A stretch of DNA of 64,000 nucleotides from Chondrus crispus. Taxonomy: Eukaryota; Rhodophyta; Florideophyceae; Gigartinales; Gigartinaceae. The stretch is taken from contig NW_005178485.1 of assembly GCF_000350225.1 (NCBI RefSeq), positions 19,170 through 83,169 of the forward strand, read 5' to 3'. Numbering within the stretch: position 1 is the first letter of the stretch; each line of letters begins with the position of its first letter. The position numbers were made by a program, and so were the translations under genes. Below are positions 9,238 through 20,670 of the stretch, in pieces. The notes under the pieces were generated by a model. It was not told the origin of the DNA and made no database searches. It was given only the letters and a program-made list of their open reading frames with translations.

Positions 9238-9255
9238 TGGTCTCCCGACCTAGAA
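9238..9255 (+). promoter_or_regulatory. Primer-binding site of element 1
   Basis: TGGTCTCCCGACCTAGAA begins one base after the 5' LTR. Its complement has the form of a tRNA 3' end: CCA, discriminator A, 7-nt acceptor strand, 5-nt T-stem strand. Element 3 has exactly the same 18 bases after its unrelated-looking LTR. The tRNA species was not identified. Confidence 0.8.
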
Positions 9256-9312
9256 GACCCCGAGATCTTTCCGAGAAGACTTTCTTTTTCCTCCGCGTCC
9301 GTACGCGTTGAG

Positions 9313-11880
9313 ATGAGTCAAGAATACGCCACCTTGATCCGGTCCGAACCGGCGGATCCGAGGGCGGCCGCTATGCACGCACCATCACCGCCGTTCGGCG
9401 ACGGCGACGCTGATCTCCGAGACCGCGAACCGTCGCCCGAGTCCCCCGAAGGACAAGCGGCTGCGATGTTCGATCGCATAGCTGACTACATCGAGAAAGT
9501 CCGTACTTCACTCCGTGTAGACGTGACGGACGCCGTCTACTCGCGATGTATGGACGAGCTCCGCTCCCTACGTGAAGGGAGGTTCGATCGAGTCAGCCAG
9601 TCCTTGGAGAATCTCCGAGCACTAGTCGACGAGTTACACTCGCGACTGGTGCTCGTCGAAGACTCACGCCTCGCACAGCCCGTACTGCACGGGCAAGGTC
9701 GCCCCACGAGGCCGACCTCGACGAGACGTCCCGACGATCGACCGTCCCCGTCAGCAGAGCAGTTGGGTGCGTTCGCGCACCTCTCCGCCGAGCTCAACGC
9801 TACGCGACAGCGTGCTCGTGACATGGAACGGACCATGGCCGCAAGGCTGCCCGGTGCCCCCACGAGAGGGCCCGGTGGTGCCGTACCTCCGAGCGCCGTC
9901 GCTCCGGAAGGTTGGCGTCCGACTGGCGCCGACACTAGTCGGACTGCGGAAGGAAACCGTCCTCCGATGGGCGCGAATCTCGCGTCCGAGACCCAAGCAT
10001 TGCCGCCTCTCCCCGGAAGTAGGCGGCAGATGGAAAGCTTATCGTACGCCGACGTACAGGACCGTGGAGGAGCCGCTCGCGGATCCGGAGAACCCATGTT
10101 CTCCGTCGATCCCCGCCGGGGCGGCTACCCGCCAGCGGGTTACACCGCGCATCCAGGTCCGGTAGACGTCCGTACGATACCCGTCACTGCCTTTGGCACG
10201 CTCGGTCCCGCCGAGCCCGGGCTCGAGCCGGTGCATACGATGATCCAAGAGTTCAACGCCGTCGCTGACTATCGTATGTACCGCTTGGACAACACCTCGA
10301 GGCTCGTCACCTCGGGTGACGCGAGACGGAGCGCGAAGTACGTCCAACGCTGTCGTGGGATCCGTCCCACGATGCGTAGCTTTGACGGTACGGACCCGAT
10401 CGAGCTGCTGCCGTTCTTGAAGGATATTCGGATAACCTTCAACTCGCAACACCTGCCCGAAGGTGTTGCGGTGAGAGTCCTCGCGCACTTCTTAGAGCGC
10501 GACGCGGAGCGCCTGTATACAAGTTATACGATTCGTGGCCTCCGCGCCGGCCAACTACACGACGACGTGAGTTGGCCGGGGCTCGTGAAACAGTTCCTGA
10601 AACGCTACCTAACCGACGACGTGTTAGGTGAAGCGTACGACGCGGTCGCGACGGCGCGACAGCAACCTCATGAAACGGAGAGCACGTCGCAGACCGGCTC
10701 GAAACGGCCGCGTTCCGGTGCACGGCAGTGTTCTCCGAACAGTCCCTCGCGCACTACTTCGTGCGGGGACTCGCTCCTGCGATCCGTGCCGCACTTTCCG
10801 AGACAGTGCAGCGGCTGCCGAGCCGCCAGAAGACCGATCTTCCGACCATCCGCCGTATCGCAATGGCGGAAGGAACCGTTTACCGCGCTCGACGCGGTTT
10901 ACCTCTGCGGGATTCGAAACCGACAGGGAGGGCTGGCAGGACTACGAAGTCCGCCGCAACAAGTTCGCCCGCCTCTACCTTCCATGTCGGGGAGGATGAG
11001 TGGCAGGCCGACCCTGTCCTCCTTACGCAAGGAGCAGGGCCAGTAGGGGGTCGACCCCCTTCACCAATGTCGACCGGGACGACATCCAGTTACGCGACCG
11101 CCTTCGCGGCCACTCCAAGAGCGCCCAGGGGTACGGACCCCCGGGTCGCTGAGCTCGACGTCTCAAACCGATACCGGAGGTGAAGCCTCTCGTGTGCCCC
11201 TCCTCACCGATGAGGAGGCGCGTCACGCGGCGACCTTCGCCTCAACGGACGGCAGCGCGTACGTGTGCTGGCTATGTCGTACGTACGGACACGCCATGTA
11301 CGCCTGCCCGTTCCTGTCGCCGGAACAACGAATGTTCACGGCGTACAGGAACTACCGCTACCAGATGGAGACGCGCCCCGGAGCGCGCAATCTACTCCGG
11401 CAAGCGGTCGGCGATGGTCGTCCCCCGCGTCAAGGTTTCCCGAATCGGTCGGGTGGGGGCGCTCGCTTCGCCCACCGTGGAGGCGGGTATCGTCGTACCG
11501 AACTCGATCGTCGGGATCGGCCCGACTACCGCCAGGCCGACACAAGGTACCCCCGCCAAGGAGGGAGAGGGGACCGAGACCGTTCTCGGTTACCCCAACA
11601 GGTACAGAACGCGATCATGTACCTACAAGATTGGGTAGAGGGCCCGTATCCCCTACCCGCAGAGGGACAAGAAGGCGAACCGGTTCGACACGTCCCTCAG
11701 ATCCTGCGACGTCCGGATGACGCAGCTCAAGGTCAGGAAGTACCCGGGTACTTCGCCGATGACGCGCGGCCGCAGTGCGGGGATCGTCCCGACCCACGCG
11801 GCCAAGGACCCGAAGGGGATCTGGCCACTGATAGCCAGGCGGGTAGCTCCGATAGCACCGGTAGTTCGAAAAAAGGGTAA
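9313..11880 (+). pseudogene. Element 1 Gag (matrix/capsid/nucleocapsid), two frameshifts
   Basis: The start ATG at 9313 follows the primer site by about 60 bp. A helical, acidic N-terminal part (to ~9700) includes a coiled-coil-like stretch ('FDRVSQSLENLRALVDELHS'). A proline-rich linker follows, then a retrotransposon-gag (capsid) domain around 10370-10870 with 'RSFDGTDPIELLPFLKDI' and, after a frameshift near 10675, 'LAHYFVRGLAPAIRAAL'. A second shift near 11160-11190 returns to the first frame and leads into a CCHC zinc knuckle 'CWLCRTYGHAMYAC' (C-x2-C-x4-H-x4-C, ~11265-11306). An Arg/Gly-rich tail ends in TAA at 11878-11880. Gag packages element RNA into cytoplasmic particles. Two frameshifts mean this copy cannot make a normal Gag. 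Confidence 0.85.
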
Positions 11881-12020
11881 AGACGGTTACGTACACGCGG
11901 TCGCGTGAGCCGTCTTTTCCCTATGAACTAGACCGGTCCCCGCGTGCTGGCCAAGGACACGGGGGGTATTGCCCGATAATACATCCCCCGCTATCGGAGT
12001 CGAGCACGGGGACTCCAGCA

Positions 12021-15000
12021 ATGTCGACATTGCCGGAGAAACCCAACACCGAGGCCCGCGTAGACCCGATGTTGGAAGAAGGCATCACCGGGACACCCGA
12101 CGTCCCAGTGAAGCGCAACGAGCGAGACGCGGTTAACGTCGACCGACACGAGTCGGTCGACCTCCTGACCCCCGTGAGCCCAAGGTTGCCGACGAAATGT
12201 CCGCCTCGTACGGACTGCAGCACCTGGACGAGCGTCACTGAGACGCGAACGTCCCCGGGCTCGAGCCGAAGGAAACGCAAGTGGGGCCAACGCCGAAGTC
12301 GAAGGCCCCGGCGGAACGACCTCACCGATAAGGTCGCGCCCACCGTGGTCGATGGCCTCGTATGCCTCATGACGTCGAAAATATATAACGTCTTGGGCTC
12401 CGTGGCCACCGAAGGCAACGCGTTTAAGCCCCACACGATCGCCGTCGACACGTGCTCGGGCTACAACTTGGTGAGGAAGGCCGACCTCCCTCCCGACTGG
12501 GCCCGCTACGTAATACGGGACGCGCCATTACCACGCCTAGCTGGCGCGAACAGTAACCCGCTTCGGCTTACGGCGGTCGTCCGCCTGGCGGTCCGGCTGC
12601 GGAACACGACGTTCCGCATACCTTTCGCAGTGGCTGAACAACTCGCTGTTCCCGTTCTACTTGGGACCGCGTTCATTGATGCTCACGTACGCAGCATCGA
12701 CATCGACGGACAGAAGCTCGAACTCCGTCACGGTGGCTCCGTAGCCATCGTCAATGGGAAGGGGGAACCGACTTCCCCTACCAGGCGACACGGTCGCCAA
12801 ACGAGTCGTCCGGAGGTACGCGAGGAGGCCCCGCAGGCGATCCGAATCGCTCGCTGGGTTACCATCCCAGCGATGTCGCAAGCCCGTGTGCGTGTGACAA
12901 CCGCGGGGAGGGGTCTCGTGTTCCTGGAGCCCAAGCCCTCACTCCAACACCGGCATGGAGTGAGGCTGACGAATGGCGTCGCGGAAGTCCTGCCGAACCA
13001 GACATTAGAAGTCATCGTCGCGAACTTCTCGCGACGGGAAAGGCGGCTTCCGAAGCACACCGTCGTGGGATACGCGAAGGGCAACCCCCTCGCGATCCTC
13101 ACGCCCGAACGTCGAGTCGCTGAGGGGGTCGCGCACGCGTTGCACCTGACCGACTTGACCGATCAAGTCGGAGAAGTAGGAGCTGGCCGATCCAGCTCCG
13201 ACGAGAAGGCAACCGCTGGGAGTGAAGGGGTTGACCCGGACGAACGGTCACCTATACCCCCACCGACAGCGGAGGGTACTGTACCCCCCCAGCAGAAGGA
13301 TCCCGAAAATCCACCGATGGATTGGGAAAAAGAGATTGACTTGTCATACATCGACGATGACAAGCTCCGTGGCCACGTGCTTTAGATGCTCCGTAAGCAC
13401 TCGAGTCTGTGGAGCGGTGCGCTCGGAACGATCCAAGCCACGGAGCACCGCATCCCCCTCGAACCGGGAACGAAACCGATTCGTTCTATGCCCTATCGGA
13501 AGGGCCCGGCCATGCGCGAAATGGTCGCGAAGGAGGTCAACAAGATGTTGAACGCAGGGGTTATCGACCCCGCGAGCACCGAGTGGGCGTCCCCGGTGGT
13601 GCTCGTACCGAAGAAAGACGGCTCTCTTCGGTTCTGCGTGGACTACCGGCGCCTCAACGCGAAGACTGCAGCGGATTCGTATCCGCTGCCGCGTATGGAC
13701 GACTGCATCGACTCGTTAGGAGATGCAGCCGTCTTTACGACGTTGGACTGAAATTCCGGTTATTGGCAAATCCCGGTCGCTCCGGAGGACCAGGATAAGA
13801 CTACCTTCACGACACATATAGGTACGTACCGCCATTTGCGCATGCCGTTTCGATTAAAAGGGGCACCGGCCACCTTCCAACGTGCCCTCGATATCATACT
13901 CTCCGGAGTCCGCTGGCAAATATGCCTCGTCTATCTCGATGACGTTATCGTGTTCTCGCGTACGGACACGGAACATGCAAGGCATCTCGATACCGTCTTG
14001 AGCTTGTTGCGGAGTGTCGGCATCTCCCTCAAGCTCAAGAAGTGCGGCTTCTTCCGTCCGGAGGTGCACTACCTGTGGCACGTTATATCCCCAGGTAAGT
14101 TGAGCGTGGCTGATACGGCAATCGACGCCTTCAAGACGTTCACGTTCCCGAGGACGCTGACGCAGGTGCGTTCGTTCCTCGGGGCGTGTAACGTGTATCG
14201 TCGCTTCGTCAAGGGCTTCTCGAAGATTGCCCGTCCGTTAACCGATATAACGCGCAAGGACTCGGATCACGATTTCGATAACCCAACGAAGGTTCAGCTT
14301 CAGGCTTTCGAAAGCCTGAAGGCGGCGATGATCTCCCCGCCGATCCTCGCGCTACCACGGTACGGCCGACCGTACCTGTTGGACACTGACGCCAGTGCAT
14401 ATCAACTCGGGTGCACCCTCCTGCAAGAGCACGACGAGCCAAACGATTGGCCCCCCGTTGGGTACTGGTCGTACTCGTTAAGCGATAGCGAACGGAACTA
14501 CAGCGCTACGGAGCGTGAGTGCTTCGCCGTGGTGTGGGCCGTCCGCACACTGCGGCCGTACATCGAAGGAACCAAGTTCACCGTCCGGACGGATCACGAC
14601 GCCCTCCGATGGCTCATGTCCCTCACGGAGAGCTCGGGAAGACTCACCCGGTGGCGGCTACGTCTGGCTGAATAAGATTTCACCATTCAGTACCGCCCCG
14701 GGCGCGTGCATCAGGTGCCCGATGCCCTGTCACGCCTCGTGTCGCCTCGTGTCGCCGATGACCCTCGCCTCACCGTCGAGGTGGATGACGACATTCCCAC
14801 CTTGGATGGGGGCACGACCGTTCGAGACGTATCGAATGAGCTGGCGGACCACGCCTGTACCGCGAGCTGTGATCATCAGGCTGTCCATGTCTTCGTAACG
14901 ACACGGAATCAAGCCGAAGCCCGAACAAGGTCGCGCGTACGGACGCGCGACGAACCGAGAGCCGACGACGAGGCCCCCGCTCTCCAAGGACCCAATTCGT

Positions 15001-16603
15001 TTTGGGAGGAGGACGACGAGTTCGACGCCGCCGACATCCAGCGCGCCGAAGACCCCGAGGCTGGCGCGCTCGACTCTCCGGTCGCCCCACCGCAGGACGA
15101 CCTTCCGTCCCCTCTTACGATAGAGGAGATAGCCGAGGAGCAACGCGTGGATGACTTCTGCCAAACCGTTTTGGCACGACAGTCCGAGTCTCGAGACTCC
15201 GCGTTCTTCGAGGACCACCAAGGGGTGCTCAAACGGAGACACCCCTTCGATCCTGATACCGTACAGATGGTGGTGCCTCGGACGCTCCGCGCCAGGCTCC
15301 TTCGCCTGTGCCACAACCCGGCCATCGCGGGGCACCCGGGCCAGAACCGTATGTACGACGCACTTCGACGCGAGTACTACTGGGCCCACTTGGCTGCAGA
15401 CGTGGCAGCCATGGTGCGAGGGTGTGGGACCTGCGCGATGAACCGGGTCAAGCTGAGGAACATCTCAATCGATTGAGATTATTCCCAGCTACGAGACCTC
15501 TCGAGAGCCTCGCCATCGACATCTTGGGGCCGCTCCCCAAGACGAAGACAGGAAAACGATTCCTGGTCGTGATTACGGACCGCTTCAGTAAGCTGACGCA
15601 AGTCGTTGCGCTCCGCACGATAACAGCGTACACGGTCGCGGTTGCGTTCTGCGACTCGTGGGTGTTCAAGTATGGCGTCCCTCGCACGTTGCTTTCGGAC
15701 AACGGCCCTCAGTTTAATGCCAAGTTCTTCCACAGCACGTGTCGTGTTCTGGGGATAACGAATTTGTACACTTCGGCGTACCATCCCCAGACGAACGGGC
15801 AAGTCGAGCGATATAACCGAACAATGGCCTCGATGCTGAGGAACTACGTGGGTGAACACCAGGACGACTGGGACGTGTACGTGGGGCCGCTTACGTACGC
15901 GTACAACTCCCACGTACATCGCACCACACGCACCACGCCGTTCGAGCTCGTGCTCAGCAGGCCACCGCCGGAGTTCTCTCTCCGACGGGCCGACGGCGAC
16001 GCGCCCCCTTCCGATAGGGGGAACCAACGTGCCGAGTTTCTCAAGACCTTGGACTCGACTATCCAGAAGGCCTACGGGAGCCTGCGTCGGACGCAGGCTC
16101 GCGACAAGTGCGACTTCGATAAGCGCATAAGACATATTAATTCCCGGCTTCGTCCTGGAGAATACGTATATCTAAACCCCACCGATGGGGGGAAGACATC
16201 AAACAAGCTCGCCTCCCCGGCTGTCGGACCGTACCGAGTTCTCGCGAACGACCAGCGCACTATCACCATCGATCGTGATGGAGTTACAGAGCGCGTCTCG
16301 GCAGACCGCTGCGTCTACGCACCCCCGCCGGCGAACGCGCCAAGGGCGAGCACGACTACCCCCGAGGACCTTGCCGACAAGATCAATGAAGGCACACAGT
16401 ATGCTGTCGAACGGCTACTCAAGCATCGCATCATGGAGAATGGAACTATGAAGTTCCTCATTAAATGGGCAGACTACGATACTCCCACATGGACGGCGCG
16501 TACACACATCCCCGAGGAGTTAGTGTCGCGCTACGCCAAAAGCCTCCGGAGACGCACCGGCATGGAACTCAACTCAGACGTGAACGCGGACGTTCACGCT
16601 TGA
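12021..16603 (+). pseudogene. Element 1 Pol: protease, RT, RNase H, integrase, chromodomain
   Basis: One ancestral frame read from 12021. The retropepsin-like domain has 'VDTCSGYNLV' (usual DTG is DTC here) and 'VLLGTAFID'. After a TAG at 13383-13385 comes RT: 'EWASPVVLVPKKDG', 'FCVDYRRLNA', a TGA at 13749-13751 inside the 'TLD-NSGYWQIP' motif, and catalytic 'YLDDV'. RNase H follows ('LLDTDASAYQLG', 'RTDHDALRWL') with a TAA at 14673-14675. The integrase zinc finger (H-H-C-C, ~15300-15460) is followed by a one-base shift near 15465. Then come the DDE core ('AIDILGPL', 'LLSDNGPQFN', 'GQVERYNRT'), a GPY motif and a chromodomain ('YAVERLLKHRIMENGTMKFL', 'LIKWADYDTPTW'), ending 'SDVNADVHA' at 16603. 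The chromodomain would direct integration to marked chromatin. Three stops and one frameshift make it inactive. Confidence 0.92.
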
Positions 16604-16611
16604 GGAGGTGG
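16580..16611 (+). promoter_or_regulatory. Internal hairpin plus polypurine-like tract at end of pol
   Basis: The hairpin GTGAACG-CGGA-CGTTCAC (16580-16597) lies in the last codons of pol and is followed by CTTGAGGAGGTGG. The same arrangement recurs at 27607-27639 next to the 3' LTR and at both corresponding places in element 2. It looks like a second or ancestral polypurine tract marking the left edge of the cargo module. Confidence 0.7.
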
Positions 16612-17907
16612 CCCGCAACCGCTCCTTCGCGGATTAAAATGTCAGACTGCACGAGCATACTGAAAGAAGAGACGCGAAAGGACAACTGCCTCCATCGGAG
16701 GGTCACACGATAAGACGACGGCCGACGTCAAGACGTAATGACAAATCAAGCCAGTGCGAGAAGGCGCGACGCCTCCGGCAGGACGCGGAATAAAAGACGG
16801 TACGGACTGTCTTTCGAAAACATGGCCCCTCGGTTGGGTACGAGAGACTCCGACGAGAACCCGGTAGTCCACCGTCAAGGAAGCCAACCTCCCAAGGCAG
16901 AAAGAGGTATGCAGATCGCCGCACCGATGTGAGACGAAAGGCGGTCACGCGAAGCTGAGCAACCGAGCCAGCCTTCCTGCAAAAATAAGAGAGCCATGGG
17001 GGAGACAGCACGAGCGAGACAGATATACGCGTTACTTTTCCCGTCCTGAATTGAACACGGAGGACGACCTCAGCCGCACAATTGTTTTGCCGACGCAGAC
17101 CTTTTCCACGATCGCTGCCCCGGATGGGAAGCGGAAAGATGGACAGTACGTACCGTCTTACGAAAATTGGCTAAAGAACGGCGAGTGACGCGAGAAGAAC
17201 ACGATCTGGAAAAATTAGATGCCCATAGTCGTCGGTCAGGCCGTACTGTCCGAATAGGGACGGCCCTCGTGGTAATCCGTGAGACGAGAGCGGACGAACC
17301 GCGCAGGTCCCGGTGCACGTGCAATGGGAACGCGCGAAGTATACGGCGGGTCTGCCGACCCCACCCTAGAATAGGGAAAATGGACACGGTAGATGAGAGC
17401 GCAAACGTGCGTACTGAGCGCTACAAGGAAGACCTGGCACCCCCAGACGACCGACGCTGCCACGGGCTAAAATAGACAGGGAAGAAAGGTTCGGCACGTG
17501 TACGGTGGTGCAGTCGGGATGAGTTACCACGAGCAGTGACGCCGATCCGGGTCCTGAGGTGTGCACGAGGTACACACCAGATCTGGGAGCCAATGCAAAA
17601 ATATAGGAGGAGCCGCCGGCGGCTCGGTCAAACCGCCGCAATCCGACCCCAAAATGCAAGAAAAATTAGCGGGAATGAAGAATTACACCAAGCCATGGAG
17701 GGCGCGTACCTTGCGCACGCGCTTTGTGCGCACGTGACGGAAGCAAACGGTGGCGGCGCACAGTCGCGTATAGCGGATACCCCTCCCCGCCCCGGACGGA
17801 CACGAACCAGCGCATAATGCACACGGCACCGCGACAGCGCGAAGCTGTGCTGCCCGCCGTTGGGTACTGTACTGAATTCATACACTGTGCACACCCAGTT
17901 CGGACTG
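16612..17907 (+). other. Element 1 3' region, no gene recognised
   Basis: No frame shows a recognisable domain. The first ~30 bp (GGCCCGCAACCGCT...) resemble the sequence after pol in element 2, showing that the two elements share this region ancestrally. Confidence 0.5.
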
Positions 17908-18068
17908 GACTGCGCACCAATCACGGATCGTGCGCTAATTTTTGGAAGAAAACATTTTCGCGGGAAAATTATTTTTTGGACTTTTTTGGGGCGATTTAAT
18001 CAAGGACAAGGGGGCCTTTGCGCACCTGCATCGCTGGACAGCACGCGCAGGCGGCATACGCGACCCGC
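17908..18068 (+). repeat. ~161-bp direct repeat, copy A
   Basis: Matches 18219-18378 at offset 310-311 with a handful of differences. Both contain an A/T-rich core (GGAAGAAAACATTTTCGCGG...) followed by GGCGATTTAATCAAGGACAA. Confidence 0.85.
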
Positions 18069-18108
18069 AAGTCAGTTTCAGTTATACACGTGCCATGCGT
18101 GTGGTCGC

Positions 18109-18138
18109 CATCCAAAGTGTACGCGTACACTTTGGATG
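18109..18138. repeat. Perfect 30-bp palindrome
   Basis: CATCCAAAGTGTA-CGCG-...GGATG reads identically on both strands. It sits between the two 161-bp repeats. A one-mismatch relative is at 28496-28525, just outside the 3' LTR of element 1. Confidence 0.9.
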
Positions 18139-18218
18139 ATAGCGGGGAGAAGGTGACACACGTGTCAAGCGCCGGCGCCCCGAGGATTTTAATTTTGGGG
18201 AAAATCTGGCGTAGGAGA

Positions 18219-18378
18219 GACTGCGCGCCAATCACGGATCGTGCGCTAATTTTTGGAAGAAAACATTTTCGCGGGAAAATGATTTTTTGGATTTTTTGAG
18301 GCGATTTAATCAAGGACAAGGGGGCCTTTGCGCACCTGCATCGCTGGACAGCATGCGCAGGCGGCATACACGACCCGC
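18219..18378 (+). repeat. ~161-bp direct repeat, copy B
   Basis: Second copy of 17908-18068. Confidence 0.85.
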
Positions 18379-18662
18379 TCAACTCCCTCGTGTCAGAGTC
18401 GCGGTCAGGAGAATAGGTCCTGCGCGGTCATCCGCTCCGAGACGTCTGGCCCTGGCCCCGTCTCATTTTTGCCCCTGGTGTTGCATCCATGACTCAGCTC
18501 GCCTGGTATGCCGTGTTGTAGCGCATTTTTATTCGTTTAAATATCATTGGTGCGCCACTGCCAACAGTGGACGAAGCATGATGGAATCGCTACGGGAAAT
18601 ACCTGTCACTGTAAGTCCAGTTATGCTTGTGACCACGTCTTTCCAGAACTTGCACGGACGTT

Positions 18663-19078
18663 TATAGTTTCTCCTAAAATTTCCGCAAACGTTTTGGCAA
18701 TGGTTTGCCGATTCTTTTCGGTTTTGTGGAAAAGTGGCTCAGTTGGAAGACATCATTACAGCTAATCGAGCTGTTTACAAATTGCTTACGTATGGAAAAG
18801 GTCCTCGAGGTGATGATCTGGTGCTCGCACCAGCTGTCCAGAATTGAAGGTCTTTGTGCTCGGGCGAGCACAAAGACCTTCAATTCTGGACTTCGAAAGC
18901 GCGTGAGTCTCTCTTAGATTATCTGATTGAAGTGGATGGGCCAGTAACACCCACAGAAACGGCGGCGTATTTGGAAGACAAGTAGTGGTGGGGCACGGAC
19001 GTTGAGGCTCTTTTCTTTCCCCCGGAAGACAAAGACAATTCACTGGAAGCGCATCCAAGTAAACAAACGAACAGTTAG
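18663..19078 (+). pseudogene. Decayed coding remnant of unknown family
   Basis: One frame has protein-like composition throughout: 'FPQTFWQWFADSFRFCGK', 'GPRGDDLVLAPAVQ', then 'KARESLLDYLIEVDGPVTPT' and 'WWGTDVEALFFPPEDKDN'. It is interrupted by stops at 18845-18847 and 18983-18985 and ends at 19076-19078. The first stop lies in a perfect 54-bp hairpin (18837-18890) that looks like a local inverted duplication of the downstream coding bases. Family not recognised; a transposase relic is possible. Confidence 0.4.
18837..18890. repeat. Perfect hairpin, 26-bp arms, 2-nt loop
   Basis: Arms 18837-18862 and 18865-18890 are exact reverse complements around GG. The right arm reads in frame with the flanking coding remnant; the left arm is the inverted copy. 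Confidence 0.95.
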
Positions 19079-19132
19079 GTGGTATGGAATCGTTTGGAGC
19101 TGGTAGAGTGGAAACAGCGGTCTCGTTAGGGA

Positions 19133-19651
19133 TTATGAGACTCGGTCATAAAAAATCATATAGCGACCGCTGGGCACGCCTGCCGAGATGATGATCTCGT
19201 TGTAGTGGTGATCCATAAGGGGCCGCTGGGTGCCCGGGAAGAGGGCAAAGCACCTGGAAATATTGGTTTTGATGTCCTCTGTGGCGGCGCCCTTGTATGA
19301 AGCCAGGATAACTTTCCTACTGCCCATCATAATTTCTATACGATGCCTGTCGCAGTCATTGTCCGAAGCGCTCGCATCGGCGCCAGGCTTTTGCGTGAGA
19401 GGCGGCGGCGTCCCCGAGCGCTGCAGCCGCGGCTGCTTCTGCTGCTGCTGAGCAGCGTCGATACGATCTCGTGGGCTTTCCTGATACTCTCGCACGCATA
19501 AACATAATACACAATCCCAACACACAATCCCCACAACCAACCACTCCCAGACCCCTCCCCCTACGCCCGCCCTTGACCTGACCCAGTGCTCTCTTTCAAT
19601 TATTGAACCCACTTGCGTATTATCCCGCCCTGTCCGCCATCCTCCCGACAT
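19133..19651 (-). CDS. Hypothetical ORF (172 codons)
   Basis: Its second half looks protein-like ('HRIEIMMGSRKVILASYKGA', 'GVPSGRYMIFYDRVS'), after a Gln-rich run near 19435-19455. No family recognised. It may be a later part of the same unit as the ORF at 19758-20153 on this strand. It lies inside the element 1 3' region, so it may be cargo or a nested element. It could also be chance coding. Confidence 0.25.
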   Translation of the reverse strand: MSGGWRTGRDNTQVGSIIEREHWVRSRAGVGGGVWEWLVVGIVCWDCVLCLCVREYQESPRDRIDAAQQQQKQPRLQRSGTPPPLTQKPGADASASDNDCDRHRIEIMMGSRKVILASYKGAATEDIKTNISRCFALFPGTQRPLMDHHYNEIIISAGVPSGRYMIFYDRVS

Positions 19652-19757
19652 TAACGCTGCCCACTCTCACTAGCTTCCCGCTCCTCCTCGTCCCATCCCT
19701 GCGTCTCTTTGACTGTCTCCCCGCAGTCCCTGACACCCCTTCTCAACAGCTGCCTCG

Positions 19758-20153
19758 CTACTGTGCCCGTTTTTCCATGATCGGCAGTACCACAACGCCA
19801 CTTGTGATTGAGCTAGCATCAAACTTGTGAACACTCTCTGCTCCCTCCGCGCTGGTAGTTCTCGGCACGACGTCGTGATATAAGCCGCGTCTTGTCCATT
19901 CAACGAACAGCTTGCAGATTGAACGGCCCATGTCCATCTTCTGTCGCCATGCCCTGTCCGTTCCACCGAAGTGCTGTTCGCGTTCTGACGGGCTCATTTC
20001 GTATATATGGTCCAATGCCTCTTGAGGAGCCCGCCGGGCAGTTTCATAATCTACTTCTGTACTTGACAAGATGGACTGAGAAGTACGTTGGCGAAGTGGT
20101 GTGGACATCGGATAGTGTTGTAGCAGCGAGAGAGGGCACGCGGGTGGTTGCAA
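19758..20153 (-). CDS. Hypothetical ORF (131 codons)
   Basis: Contains 'ALDHIYEMSPSEREQHFGGT' and 'WRQKMDMGRSICKLFVEWTR', which look like folded-protein sequence. No family recognised and no clear start signal. Same strand and about 100 bp upstream of the 19133-19651 ORF. Confidence 0.3.
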   Translation of the reverse strand: MQPPACPLSLLQHYPMSTPLRQRTSQSILSSTEVDYETARRAPQEALDHIYEMSPSEREQHFGGTDRAWRQKMDMGRSICKLFVEWTRRGLYHDVVPRTTSAEGAESVHKFDASSITSGVVVLPIMEKRAQ

Positions 20154-20581
20154 TTCCTTCGACAGGTTGAAGGAGCAACAAGCGTTCGAAGGGAGGACAG
20201 CGGAAGGGAGAAGGAGTGGCGGAGAAGCTGATCACGACAAGATGCGGCGTCGCAAGAGCGCACGTCGAGAGCAAAAAGCGAAGAACCGCTCTAGTGAGCA
20301 GCTTCGAGGATAACCAACTGCAAGTTGGCGTTGAAAAAGTAGGGGAGGGCGGCCGAGTGGAAAGAGCTGGATCAAAATCGAAGTGCAGAACAGAAGAACA
20401 GAAGGAGGAAGCGAATGTGCAGTGTCGGCACCGCCCGGTGCTGATGAAGCATGAAATTGAGACGCATGTCCATGTCATAGATTTACAGGCGGTCCAGTCC
20501 ATGTCCAGATTGACACCAAACTTTACAAGGCTCACCAATCCAGCGGCAGCCTGGGGGATTACAGTGCCCTGCTCCAATAAA
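20154..20581. other. No gene recognised
   Basis: An open frame on the minus strand (to 20577) has Ser/Thr/Cys-rich low-complexity content only. The final bases TAAA (20578-20581) form the left target duplication of the next transposon. Confidence 0.4.
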
Positions 20582-20670
20582 TTGGGCGGTCACATTCTAC
20601 AATGAGTAAATCATGCAATTCAAAATTTCCTGTACGTCTTCAGAAACGGCGAGCACCATGGCGGTGGCGG
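20582..20670 (+). repeat. Left terminal inverted repeat (outer, conserved part)
   Basis: Pairs with the right end at 23256-23473. Strongest matches are GGCGGTCA(C/T)ATTCTAC, GAGTAAATCATG, CAAAAT and the block around TTCAGAAACGGCGA. Confidence 0.75.
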
